Source of the DNA: Coniella vitis
Taxonomy: Eukaryota; Ascomycota; Sordariomycetes; Diaporthales; Schizoparmaceae
Direction: 5' to 3'
Assembly (NCBI GenBank): GCA_011317545.1
Contig: WUJK01000009.1
Coordinates: 1,240,001 to 1,304,000 of the forward strand
DNA: 64,000 nt
Position 1 is the first letter of the stretch; every line of letters begins with the position of its first letter. The notes beneath the pieces are model-generated. The model was not told the origin of the DNA. It did no database searches and saw only the letters and a list, made by a program, of their open reading frames with translations. Below, piece by piece: positions 12,084-23,663 of the stretch. The translations under genes and the position numbers were made by a program.

Positions 12084-12121
12084 TGCCGTTCTTTTGTTGT
12101 TTCGTCACCAACGTCATTGCC

Positions 12122-15100
12122 ATGCCTTCGTTTATCGCGGCCCTCGTTTCGGGGCTCATTGCTTCCCACCTCGGCTGGGCTGCGCCGTCCCTGCTGCACC
12201 CCCTCGACGCTCGTCAGGAACAAAACTGTAACACGGCGTCGGACCGTGCTTGCTGGATCCAAGGTCAATATGACATCAACACCGACTACGTAAGTCAACA
12301 ACCAACTGTACTTGTACTACACTACCAGGCCAGCCGTGTTTGGAGGCGAGCACCCTTCCTTGGCTTGGGACTGATATGCACTGGGTACCTGACTAAAACC
12401 AAACCTCGTCCCAGGAGATTGATACTCCCCTGACTGGAGTCGTCCGCGAAGTACGTCACACTCTTTGTACTATCAGATAGAACTGGCGAACGATCAATCC
12501 TCCATGCTCACATCTCTTGATCCCAGTACGAGTTGACGTTGACTCAAGAAGAGAACTGGCTTGGCCCAGATGGCGTGGTAAAAGACAGTGTGATGCTGGT
12601 TAACGGTATGTATCCAACCACTCACAGTGCAAAAGGGGGGGGGGGGGGAAGAAATAAAGTCGTTGAAGAAAGAATGCCTTGGGTAATTGAAAAAAAGTTT
12701 CGAAACTGACGCACAAATCTCGTGTTTATAGGCGATATCATTGGTATACTCCCACCACTTATGCTTCTGCAACTCTTCTTTTGCAAGCAGAGCACGTATA
12801 GTCTTTGTGAAACCCCCTTGTACTAACAGCAAGTCCTTGTGCTTGTATAGGACCCTTGATCTACGCCCAGTGGGGAGACACAATCTCAGTCAAGGTTACA
12901 AACAATCTGCAATACAACGGTATGTCGTTGTGCTGATGGCTGGTCTTACCCAAACGACGACGGGGGGGGGCTGACTTGAATTCCACAGGAACGACGATCC
13001 ATTGGCACGGTATCCGTCAACTGAACACCAATGCAAGTCTTGGTCTTGTTCCATGAGGCAATGTTATAGCGAAGCTAATACTGTGACAGCTGCAAGATGG
13101 AGTCAACGGTGTGACCGAATGTCCCATCCCTCCGAACGGCGGCTCAAGAACGTGAGTGTCTTTTTATTTTTCTTTCTTTTTCTTTTCTTTCTACAGCTGA
13201 TTGTACGACCATCTGTGCAACTGATATATCGTTTCTTGTTTCTCAAATCCCGTTTCCGAGCTGACAGGTACACAATACAGATACACTTATATTGCTCACC
13301 AATACGGAACAAGCTGGTATCGTACGTCCACACAGACCATCGACTTCAGCATCAACTCTTTTCAATGGCCCCATTGCTGACATTCACTCTTACTCCAAGA
13401 CTCTCACTTCTCAGCCCAGTACGGCAACGGTATCGTCGGTGCCATCCAGATCGACGGCCCTGCCAGCCTGCCCTACGACATCGACCTCGGCCCGCTGCTG
13501 CTCTCCGACTATTACTACCAGACAGCCGACGACCTCGTCGTTTACACGCAAAGCAACGCGCCGCCGGCCAGTGACAATGTTCTGTACGAATCAACCTCCA
13601 CCCAGACTTCTTTTGTGCTATTGTTGTTCTTTTCATCCTTGGAAAGAGTACTTGGCTGACTTGTCCCCAGCATCAACGGAACCAACATCAACCCAGCAAA
13701 CCCATCCGAGGGCGCTTACAAGACCATCACTCTGACGCCCGGAAAGCGACACCGCCTTCGGTTGATCAACACAAGTAAGCCATCTATCTACTGATAACGA
13801 AGAAAGAAAGAAAGAAAAAAAAAAGGCCTCTCTCTACCAAGTGGTCTCGCGTCAAGGAGACACAACAGTTCCCAAAATCATCTCTAACAAAAACACACAG
13901 GCGTCGAAAACCACTTCCAAGTCTCCATAGTCGGCCACGACATGACCGTCATCGGCACAGACTTTGTCCCCGTCGACGCCTTCACGACCGCCTCCCTCTT
14001 CGTCGGCATCGGCCAGCGCTACGACGTCACCATCGACGCCTCCCAGGCCACGGCCAACTACTGGATGAACATCACCTTTGGCGGCGGCGGCGCCTGCGGC
14101 AAGTCCAGCAACCCGTACCCAGCCGCCATCGTCCACTACGACGGCGCCAACGCCGCCCACCCCACGAGCCTCGGCACCGCCCCCGCCGACCACGAGTGCC
14201 TGGACTATGCCTACTACACCCCCGTGGTGCCGCGCAGTGTGCCGACGTCGGCGTTTGCTGCGACTGCCGGCAACACCCTCGACGTCGAGAATGTGGCCCG
14301 CAAGTGGACCATTGACGGGTCGACGCTCGTGGTCGATTGGGGCCACCCTCTTGCGCAGTACGCGATTGAGAACTCGACTGCGTGGCCGTCGAGCGATAAT
14401 GTCTACCAGGTTGATGGTGAGGATCAGGTAAGCTGTTGTCAACCTATCTTGTCTTTTTGTCTTTTCTGTCTCTCTGTCTCTCTGTCTCTCTGTCTCTCTG
14501 TCTCTCTGTCTCTCTGTCTCTCTGTCTCTCTGTCTCTCTGTCTCTCTCTCACCCAAAACCGTTCTACCATTCATTCACAAGTGACTGAGACTAACAACAA
14601 ACCTCCTCCTCCTCCTCCATACAGTGGGTCTACTGGCTCATCCAAAACGACCCCGCCGAGACCGGTCCTGCCATCCCCCACCCCATCCACCTGCACGGCC
14701 ACGACTTTGTCGTCCTCGGCCGCTCGCCCGACGAGACGCCCCAGGCCACGACCTACTACAACTTCACCGCCTCGGACGTCGCGGGCCTCCGCGGCAGCAA
14801 CCCCGTGCGCCGCGATGTCACCATGCTGCCCGCCCGGGGATGGCTTCTCTTGGGTTTCAAGACGGATAACCCTGGAACTTGGCTGATGTATGTGTTGTTG
14901 TTTTTTTGTGCCTTCCTCCCCCCTCCCTCCCCTCGCCTCTCTTTCTCTCTTTTTCGTTTCTCTTCCCTTTGTTTCTTTCTTTCACCTCTCTATCTCCCTT
15001 CTGCCCTATATACTCCTCCTCCTCGTTTCAACACACAATCATGTCAAGACTAAACGGCTAAATTTGCTCTCTCTCTCTCTCTCTCTTTCACACACACAGG

Positions 15101-15280
15101 CACTGCCACATCGCCTGGCACGCTTCCGGCGGCTTGGGCGTCAGCTTCCTCGAAAACATGTCCGATTTCGCCGACGGCGTCAGCCCAGCAGACGTGGATG
15201 CGCTCAACTCGCAGTGCACCAGCTGGAATGCGTACTACCCTGCCCACGACGCCTTCCTCCAGGATGACTCTGGAATCTAG
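12122..15280 (+). CDS. Laccase (multicopper oxidase), secreted
   Basis: Ascomycete laccase oxidises phenolic substrates and reduces O2 to water outside the cell. Spliced exons are 12122–12289, 12415–12450, 12527–12605, 12732–12743, 12851–12919, 12989–13032, 13090–13151, 13281–13321, 13400–13583, 13671–13774, 13901–14427, 14625–14887 and 15100–15280 (589 aa, normal for the family). The start at 12122 gives a signal peptide (MPSFIAALVSGLIAS). All four copper-ligand motifs are present: HWHGIRQ, WYHSHFSAQYGNG, HPIHLHGHDF and HCHIAWHASGGLG. Leu is ten residues after the type-1 Cys, the usual axial position. The protein ends in DSGI, matching the DSGL-type C-terminal plug, with no propeptide after it. 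One exon is only 12 nt and the intron at 13033–13089 has a GC donor. All phases agree. It converges on the permease gene. Confidence 0.95.
14468..14550. repeat. (TCTCTCTG)n repeat inside a laccase intron
   Basis: About nine copies of an 8-bp unit fill much of the intron at 14428–14624. The antisense frame reads as an Arg/Glu/Thr repeat and is not a gene. Confidence 0.9.
15067..15086. repeat. (CT)n tract in the last laccase intron
   Basis: A CT run forms the polypyrimidine tract in front of the acceptor at 15098–15099. Confidence 0.85.
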
Positions 15281-16339
15281 AGAAAAAGAAGGAAGAAGAA
15301 GAAAAGAAATACAAAGAACAAAAGAAAAGAGTGGAAAAGGAAAAAAAGAAGAGGGGAGACAGCCCAGGCTTGTTTTCTTGCTCAAATTTGCTCCTTCGTC
15401 TTCTAACCTCATTCCTAATTTTTATTTTCTTTTATTAATTCTTTTTCTTTTTATGAAACAACAACAACAACAACAACAACAAAAATCTCTTCCCTAATCC
15501 CTTCCATCTTTCTTCTTTTCTTCTTTTCATTGCAATCTTCTACCTTACTTTTTCTCAGGTCTCTCTTGACAAGGAAATTACAGCACATCCACATCAAAAG
15601 ACCACTTGATGTTTTTTTTATGTTCTTCATCTTGTCTTGTTGGTATGGTTTGTTTTCTATTGCCAACGGTCATGTTTGAATTTTTCACTTCTTCAAGGGG
15701 ATCCTAGCCAAGCCCCCATTCTCATGTACATATACAGATCTATATACATGTGTATATATATATATCAATGTTAATTTTGTGGATTCTTTTCAAGACCTTT
15801 GGATAAAGCTGCCTGGCTTGTATGTTACTGGAACCAATCAAGTTATTTCATATGGACACATTCAAAATATGCAAATTCGAAATGACATGCTTGCGGTTTG
15901 TTTATGTTCATTTTAGTAAATGCTTACCACTGATATCCCATTCTGGCGCACATCGTTTGCTACAAGTGAAGTCTTGATGTCCACATAACCTTGGAATACA
16001 CTATTGCAAGCAATGAGACAAGGCATTCAATATGCTTGCACACCTAGCAGGTGATGTTATGCTTGACAACACATCACACCAAGTGGCACTTTGTTCAAGT
16101 GACTGTATAGGTACTTGATTCAAAAAAAAAAAAAAAGGCATGTAGATCACAACAAAGACGACATTTTGAAGCCAGCTGGTTTATACATCATGACAAAATG
16201 GTATCTTCAATTCATGAGAAAAGATCAAGGGAATATATAGGTAATTTCCAATCCAGACAATCATACCCGTAAACAAAAACGCCTTCTTTATATATAATCA
16301 AGTCATATGCAAGTTCTAGTTGCCATCGCCTTTTGTGCA
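15281..16339. other. Intergenic between convergent laccase and permease
   Basis: This is the 3' flank of two convergent genes. It is A/T-rich, with an (ACA)n run at 15457–15482, a TATATATATA run near 15750 and an A14 run near 16123. No coding signal is seen. Polyadenylation of both genes is expected here, but I cannot place the sites. Confidence 0.5.
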
Positions 16340-18008
16340 TCAAGAATCAGCAGCCTTGGCATGATCATATTTCTCCGCCGACTGTTGGCTCTCAACGCCC
16401 GTGATGCCCTCGACAATGCCCTTGCTCAGAGCATCGGCGTCAATGTGTGGGCCTTCGTAATTCTTGCGACCATCCAAGATCCACTGAATGGTGGCAATGA
16501 CGAGGACAACGCCGAAAGGAACAACTGCGTAGTTCATGTTGGCGGGAGTAACGGGGTGGTCGGGAGGGAAGACGAAGAGCACCGTGGTAAGCAGGGTCCA
16601 AGCAATACCGACCTGAGGAAGAAAGATGTGTTAGTATACTCGTCAAAACCACCGAAACGACGCAAAAATTTAGCGGAATTGTACATACCAGGTTGCAGAA
16701 CCACCCGAGACCGTTGGGAAGCTTGAAGGCTCGGGTCTCGGGAAGGGTCTTGCGACCCCGGAGAACGTTGATTGCAGGAGGAATGGCATAGGTGACGCCC
16801 AGAGCGACGACACTGGCGGCAGTAATGGCGTTGAAAGCACTCGAGGATCCCAGGAACACACAGCCAAAGATAATGACCCAGACAGTAGTCCAAATAAGCG
16901 CGTTGACAGGCACATCCAGGCCTGGGTGGATCCTGGCAAAGACATGGCTAAAAGGGAGGCCGCGGTCACGAGCAAAGGCGTAGCTCATGCGGCTGGAAGT
17001 TGTCATGATGGAGGTCGTGGTGAAAAGCATGCAGACAATGGGGAACATGAGCAGACAGACTGCGCCGGCCTTGTTGCTTGTAGCGTCGTAGAGAATCTGC
17101 AAAAGAGGACCAGCAGCAGACTCGATGGCGCCGTTGACGTCGGTAATGACAAACAGGAGACACATGAGGAAGATGAAACCAGTGAACATGCCAATGACAA
17201 TGCACGAGATCATGATGCGCGGGCCTTCAATCTGGGGGCGGGGAATCTCCTCAATCATGTGAATGGTGGCATCGAAGCCAGTGAGGGCAAAGGCGCCCTG
17301 GAGAAGACCCAGCAGCCACGCAAGGCCATCGGGCCAGCCAGACTCGTTGATGAAGCCGCCAAAGACAAACGAGGCGCTCTGGTAGTTGGGAGAACCGCAG
17401 GCGAGCACCGTGATGGAGATAATGACGAAACCAGCAATGGACCAGAGCAGGGCGGCCTTGTTGAAGTAAGGCAGCAGGCGGTTCATGAAGGTGTTGATCA
17501 GGAAGGCAGCGAGCGTGTAGGCGATGTAAATGAGGAACTGGTGCCATGGCTTGGACTCGTAGCTCTCGTGCATGAGCGAGATGACGCCGAGGATCAGCTG
17601 GCTGCCGAGCAAACCGCCAGTAGCAGTGAGACAGACCCAAGCAGCGACGTTGATCCAGCCCGTGCAGTAGCTAATGGCACGGGAAAAGCGCTTCCAGCTG
17701 ATAATGGCCGCCCAGTGGTACTGGCCACCGGCGGTAGGATAGGCCGACAGGAACTCGGCGAGCGAGGCAGCGAGGCAAAGGTTGCAGAGACCGGCGACAA
17801 TCAGACCCCAGAGAATGGCAGAGGCACCTCCAGAGGGGAGAGCTAGAGAGAGTGACGTAGCCAAGGCAGTCCAGCTGTTGAGGATAGCAAAAGCCAGGCC
17901 AAGCATGGAAATTCTGCTGAAGTTGCGCTGGAGCTCCTGCTTGACGCCGAGCATTTCGAGAGCTGTCGCATCCTGAGAGCCAGCCATAGGGCGCGTTGGC
18001 TCCTCCAT
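16340..18008 (-). CDS. Choline/GABA-type amino acid permease (APC superfamily)
   Basis: This is a plasma-membrane transporter resembling fungal Hnm1 (choline) and Uga4/GabA (GABA) permeases. Exons are 18008–16689 and 16612–16340. The 76-nt intron has GTATGT and CAG ends in phase 0, giving 530 aa. The N-terminal tail is hydrophilic. About 12 hydrophobic segments follow, starting near residue 33. Family hallmarks are the SAYPTAGGQYHW stretch after TM2, GFDATIHMIEEIPRP before TM7 and SYAFARDRGLPFS near residue 345. The C-terminal tail is polar and acidic. Substrate cannot be read from sequence: choline, GABA and other small amines are all possible. Confidence 0.9.
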
Positions 18009-19635
18009 GGTTGGTGACGGCGTATCCGCGGGTGAGTCTGTCAGGTGGCGAGTTGAGGACGAAACGGCGGGCGGGAAAGGGGAGGATTCCCAGGTTGTCA
18101 GCGAGAGAAAAGAGGGAGAAGAGAGGAGAGACGGCGGTTGTCCTCTCTTGCTCTCCTTGTGAAGTTGTTTGTATTAATATAAGGGAAGATCTTCTTGGCA
18201 AAGTGCCCGGATGAGGAATAGGATAGGACTGAAGGGAAAACCAAGGACAGACGAGGCTGAGAGGAGAAAGTTATAATACAGCCCTGGGAGGCGCCAAAGG
18301 GCTGTAGCGGGTCGGTAGGGGCGCTCTAACTTCTTCCGTCCAAAGGCTCCAGTTCGTCTGGACTTTCCCAAGACGGCATCGAGCCAGTTGGATGGGAGAG
18401 AAGACACGTCTGGCAGGCACGCGTGGCATACTCACACTCACAGAATCACTATGTACCAACCTATAGTGGAAGTAGTATTGGCGTGCATTGGCAGGTGCGA
18501 GTCTGGGAACCCCCCAGAAGTCCCACTTGCTGGCCCCGGACACTCCGCCCAGAGGGTGAGCGGCGATTGGCTGCCTGCCAGGAGGCGGGGCGTTATCAGC
18601 AGTGACTCGAGCCCATTATTCATGTCAACTGGTCCGGGGTTGGAAGGGCACTGCACTGCACTATGACCGCGCAGCCTTTTCCCACTTTTCCCATTCCCCC
18701 GTGATTGATATTCCTATTACCACATACTGTATTTTGTGTTTCACTCTGCAAGCTGATACCGGCCTCGGCAGTACATGCCCAAGAAGGCAGTCTTTGGACC
18801 TCCTCGAGAGATACGATAACGATAGCATTGATGGAGTGGCCTGACGTCCTTTCTTGTCCACCGCGATAATCAATGTGTTGCATCCCATCTCGGGCCATCA
18901 TCCGACCAAACGACGCAGGACCTAGATGGTACAGCTGCACGCGCCATTTTAGAGCCTTGGTTCCTGCAACGCCACCTGGGTGTACATAGCACGGTGATAA
19001 GGATTGCTTTGGGAAGCAGCACCTGAGACAAAAAGATGGATTCTGTAGGGACTGCTACCCGATTGAGAACAAAGGCAAGCTTTGCCGAAGAAGGGGAGGA
19101 ACAGAGTTTACGGGACCTCGCGCTGGGGTTTGCACTGCGTCGTACAGCCAGTGGGAAAAGCGAAAACATCTCTTTCGAGAGTTCTTGACTAGCTGACTAG
19201 GTACTCTGCCGTTCTTGGTTGCAAAGCTAATAACGCTCGGCCTGGAGTTGGATGGGGCCGTGGCGGATTTCCCAAGAGGACCCCTGGGCTCCGGGAGACG
19301 AGGCACTTCCATAAGCATTCACCTATTACTATGTATGCACTGTAAATGTTACAACAGAAATAACAAAGCAAAGAGCAGAAACCAGTATCAAATCAAATCA
19401 TATCAACGAATTTCCATCAGCCACGGTTGCATTACAAAGGGTATTTTGCCCCGTGGGACGCAAGTGGGCCTCTCTGCCCCGACATTGATCAAGCTCAGCC
19501 GCTGCGACTGTATCGGTAATCTGGCAGGAACAATCCACCGCGCATTCTCCACAAAGTCCACTCTTATCTCTGGTGCAGGCGCCGAGTATACTCTGCAGTA
19601 CGTATTGCTGAGTGTACGGCTTATGTTTGAGTAAT

Positions 19636-19653
19636 TACTATGTATACATAGTA
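19636..19653. repeat. Perfect 18-bp palindrome TACTATGTATACATAGTA
   Basis: Both halves match exactly with no spacer, so each strand reads the same. It consists of two head-to-head copies of the 9-mer that recurs elsewhere in this window. It could bind a dimeric regulator, but no factor is identified. Confidence 0.8.
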
Positions 19654-20583
19654 GAGCTACAAGCAAAGTATGTACAATAACAATTGTCTCCTTGTTTAGG
19701 TTTCTGCACCCCTGCATAGAACTACCGGTCAACTTCCTGCAGGATGCAATTGCACGCCAATGCCAATTAGAAAAAAGAACCGAACAGACCACTTTTATTA
19801 TTATTGGTTTTTGCTGATCCTTTGGTGTTATCTCTCACGGTCAATTTTGATTGTTTGATTGTTCTTATATCGGTGATTGTTCTCTTGATCTTGTTGCTTG
19901 CACTCTTCGGAACCGACGGTGGTCGTTGGTGGTACGTGCATCAAAGTACCATTGCGGCTCTCGCCCAAGACACGACTCGTACGACCTTAGAGCGCACAAA
20001 CCAATAAGACACGAAAGCGCAATCGTCAAGACACACAACCTCAGAACAGCAGCTTCCCTCTGGCCGCACAGACCCAACAAACGCGCTCTGGACCTTTTCC
20101 CCCCCACCCAAAGTCATCTTCATCCCAACTACGAACATTCAAGCCATAATTCGGCCGCGATCGGTGCTGTCCACCAATCCACGTGACAACCTCAAGTGTC
20201 AATACTTGTTTCAATACGCTGCATAGCTCCCAGCTGTGCATCCGCTGGCCAGATCTGTCCCCTAGGTTACTACTGGCTCAGATGACCTTCCCCCTCCCCC
20301 CCCCCAAGATCTAGATCCAGACACGCTACGTGCTATACCTGCCTTGTACGTATCTAGTGCGATTTTTTAGGATCTAAAATAAACTACGAACCACGTGTCG
20401 AAATTCCCCGGAATAACGGGGACAGCCTTCCTGCCCGTCATCAACAACTATCAAAGAGCTGCAGCTGGGAAAATCCAGTATACTATATCTTGCCTATCGT
20501 CGGCTGCGCATGCGTAATCTGTCAGTCCGTGCAGGAGACCCAAGCTGACATAGCTTCCGACGGTGTGCAGTCCCCGTCCCCCT

Positions 20584-20607
20584 CCCCAGCCCCAGCCCCA
20601 GCCCCTT
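20584..20607. repeat. (CAGCCC)n short repeat
   Basis: About four tandem units with C-rich flanks, in intergenic DNA. Confidence 0.7.
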
Positions 20608-21858
20608 GAATGGCCCCAGCTGCGCATATACTATGTAGCATCCCAAGTTCGACTATCGATGAAAACCAAGCAAGCACCATCCCTCACGTCGAGTCTAGCA
20701 AAGCAATCTGAGGCCCGAGTGGAGCATCTCTCAGGCCTGCTGACCGTATTTCGCTACGACCCTCGCCGGACTGGACTGCACTGGACCGGACCGAACCGAA
20801 CCGAACCGGGCTCTCGGCTTTTGCTCTTCTGTACAGTACGATATCAGTCTACCACCAAGATCAGAAGTATTAGCAGTGATATCAAATGGAATGGTGAGCT
20901 GTTATCTTGCTCCCTCTTCTCGCTCCTCACCGGATCAAGGCACGACAATCTGCTATCAAGGGCCGTCATCGGGAGACCGTGGACGCCTGTCATTTAATCT
21001 ATCAGGACAAGTGTCAAGCCACGCCATGCTTCCTAACTCCCCAGGCACACATTGTATGCTGGTGAGCGTAGATTAAGATCAATGTACTGGTCCCATATCA
21101 TAAAGCCAGTATCCCCAGTGTTTATACTTGTAAAATCAAAACTTTAAATAAAGACAGGGAGTTCTTATACATCTCAACGGTTTTGTTTTGCCACTCATTC
21201 TACATGGGGCGAAAGCATCCTCAATAAATGGGGAAAGCCTCCCCATAGGAGTCTGACATGACATAAATCTATATGGATGGAGAAAGGATAGCTACTTCAT
21301 CAGTAGAGTATAAGCAAAGACACGCGACGACAGCTGTCTAGTTTCAAGGGTTTGTGCTGCGCAGCAGGTCCTCTTGGTGGCAGTAGACCGAGTGGCTGGC
21401 GGCCGGGCTGGTGAACTGACTGCCAAAACGGGAACATGGACCTCATGCGCATATGCAAATTGGCAGCGAGCCTTGCCCTAATTCGTCCTCTTGGACAAGT
21501 CGTCTGTTTATTCTCCATCTTCGATATCGAGCAGCCCCTCCGTCACAGACAACCTTGAGACCCCCTGTAGCTTTTGTTCTTTCCACTTTGCAAAGAGCAC
21601 ATTGTATGTCCGGCCCCCTTTCCGATGCTCACTGTCTTTACCACCAATCACTCCATAGCCATATTACAAGTCGTTTCTGACGGTGTGCTGGCCCGCAACA
21701 AGCACCGTCGTATCCAAGGTTGACCACGAAAAGCACGGATGTGAACGGCGCATCGTCCGCTTATATACAGACACCATACCAAACCGCCACTGCACGGCAG
21801 AAAAACAACAACAACAAGACAATGTATGTACGGGCGTCAAGCTACACGCTTTCCAGCA

Positions 21859-23663
21859 TCATGCACCCAATGGCTTGCGGCCCCAGACGACCTTGATATT
21901 GAAATAGGCATGGTACTTGGCCGAGCTGATTTCACGCCGCAAATGAGCCATGTAGACAAGAGTTTCTTCTCTCGTCCAGCCTGCAATGACGTGGGCCATA
22001 AAGAGGACGAGGCCCTCTGTATCTGCCAGCAATGTATGCAAAGCCCATACTCCAATCTCTTTGAGGCGCCTGTCCTGAGGCCAACTACCGATTGGCGCCT
22101 AAGAGTAGGTACCACATAGTCAGCAGTCATTGTGATTGGTCTATCCCCCTCGCCACACGCGAGCCTCGGTGGATGAATGAGCCGCACGAACCACACAGTC
22201 AAAGTGCATCGCCTGGAACTCAACTGCCTTCCTGGTTCAGCACCGAAAATCGCAAAGGAGACGTACCTTAAGCGCCCATTCTTGTATGTCCACGAACCCT
22301 GCTGCTTGCATCGCCCTGCACTGGATGTTCTCATCAACAACAAGAAAGGAGCGTCCTGTCTTCCTGCCACCCTCTTCAAAGAACCTTCCCCACTGGGCTA
22401 TTGCAGACTTGACAGGAATAGTGCCATCATCGCTCACCATGTGCGGAGACCCCTCGAAGCTCTCTAACCACCCACCAGGCTTGAGCGCTTTGAAGGCCTC
22501 CACGTATAGTGCTGTCCAGTCAATGACGCTACCTACCAGATACCGCATGTGGACATAGTCAAAAGTGCTAGGCGTAAAAGTTCAAGGTGAGGTACAGTCC
22601 TCAATTTCGAAGCGAACATTAGGAGGGAGCCACTGCGGTTGGCTTGGCGAAACATCGGTGCCGATTACCTCTGCTTGTGGGTATTGGTCGGCAAAGTCTC
22701 TGCGGTTCACTTAATACAGATGCATCGGGAAAAATAGGCCGCCATCGTGTGATCTCAAAGGGCACAAGGTAAACTGTGATACGAGGGTAGAGGTAATGTG
22801 CATACATGGCCCAAATCCCTGTACCAGTACCGATATCGAGTACTTTCTGTCGCAATCCATTAGCAACAGGATACCAATGAATGAGATGGTATCAAGCGGC
22901 AGAGATGTACCTGGACGTGCTCATCTATTGGTGCAAAATGAAGTCGGTCTTGGGTGCAGAGATTGAGGAAATGATGGCTGCAGATTAGCGACTCGGCGTT
23001 AGCCTTTTACGAGCTGCTTCAGACAACCATGGACTTGAGACGTCGCCGCTCACTTTATATCCATTGCCTCGAGTTGTTGCGCATCATTTGAACCCCTTTG
23101 GCCGAGAAAGCGGACTTGTCAGTGGACTTGGCATTGTCCCCGTGTCACTTGCTGCAAGAAAAGGTAAGACAAGGACAGCGCCTCACCAGTACTGTGCGTT
23201 GCCGTCCACAGCATCGCTGTGATAGGTGCGACCATGTATGATTCTGTACTCCAAGATGCTGGCGGACAATGTCTCTGTTGAGCTGTCTCCATCGCCAATG
23301 GCAGAGTCGGCATCGTCACCCAAGTCCTGCTTTTGCTCAAGGATGCATCAGTCAACGAATATGCCGATTCTCAGCAGCAAACGGATGCCCATCCGCGTTC
23401 CAGCAACGTACTTGGGCGAGCTGCGTCCAATGAGCGGGGGGTAGTAGTCCAACGCTTTCAGAACTACCCGAGGATGTTGTTCGGGCCTCCCGTGGAAAGT
23501 CGTCTACTGCTTCTATGGCGGCGGCGCCGGCCACTCCGCTTGTCGTTGCTTCTGCTGCTGTTTGTGCTGCGGCTATTGCTTCTGCCTCGGTAGTTCTCCC
23601 GATGTGACTGGGATCAGGCATCACGTGCCGATCGGCAGGTGGCGGTGCACGACGCTCAGACAT
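21859..23663 (-). pseudogene. LaeA-like SAM-dependent methyltransferase with in-frame TGA
   Basis: Seven exons can be assembled: 23663–23412, 23329–23187, 23095–23054, 22977–22911, 22846–22806, 22699–22267 and 22098–21859 (405 codons). All phases agree. Class I methyltransferase motifs of the fungal LaeA/tam-like family are clear: ILEYR..HGRTYH, VLDIGTGTGIWAI, EVIGTDVSP, FDYVHMRYL and ALKPGGW, with a GRKP end. One codon in exon 6 (22584–22582, codon 221) is TGA where relatives usually have Trp, after FEIEDCTSP. Everything downstream is intact. Splicing from the donor at 22805 to an AG at 22569–22568 would keep the frame but delete the EVIGTDVSP ribose-binding region. I therefore call a recent pseudogene, a point sequencing error, or a non-catalytic splice form. 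It diverges from the dehydrogenase at 25021. Confidence 0.7.

Larger units (their letters stand above)
3372..12121. other. Long intergenic interval without supportable genes
   Basis: About 8.7 kb lies between the His-rich protein and the laccase. ORFs here are short, overlap on both strands and show no family motif, signal peptide or plausible exon chain. The interval holds microsatellites, homopolymers (C10 at 5101–5110, T26 at 4520–4545, T20 at 9358–9377), a 14-bp direct repeat near 5.2–5.4 kb and, at its right end, the laccase promoter and leader. Unannotated non-coding RNA or very short genes cannot be excluded. Confidence 0.5.
18009..21858. other. Intergenic; permease promoter and palindrome-rich stretch
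   Basis: About 3.85 kb lie between the permease start and the methyltransferase 3' end. Positions 18009–18300 probably hold the permease promoter, with an AT-rich TTAATATAA near 18172–18181. ORFs are short and show no family signals. The stretch contains three loci of the TACTATGTA motif, one of them a perfect palindrome, and a (CAGCCC)n run at 20584–20607. Confidence 0.5.

Noticed and set aside
11936..12121. Upstream in-frame extension of the laccase ORF
   Set aside because: It would read through the TG microsatellite as a Cys-Val run and would bury the clear signal peptide that starts at 12122.
14428..14624. Arg/Glu/Thr-repeat ORF on the − strand within a laccase intron
   Set aside because: Translation of an 8-bp intronic microsatellite; no independent start, motif or splice evidence.
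16926..17846. 306-codon ORF on the + strand over the permease
   Set aside because: Antisense of membrane-protein codons; charged low-complexity product with no motif, while the − strand gene is unambiguous.
22582..22584. TGA in the methyltransferase as a selenocysteine codon
   Set aside because: Filamentous ascomycetes lack the selenocysteine machinery, and the family has Trp here, not Cys or Sec.
22582..22584. Repeat-induced point mutation as the source of the TGA
   Set aside because: TGG to TGA changes a C followed by C on the other strand, not the CpA context preferred by this process, and the locus shows no general C-to-T decay or duplicate copy.
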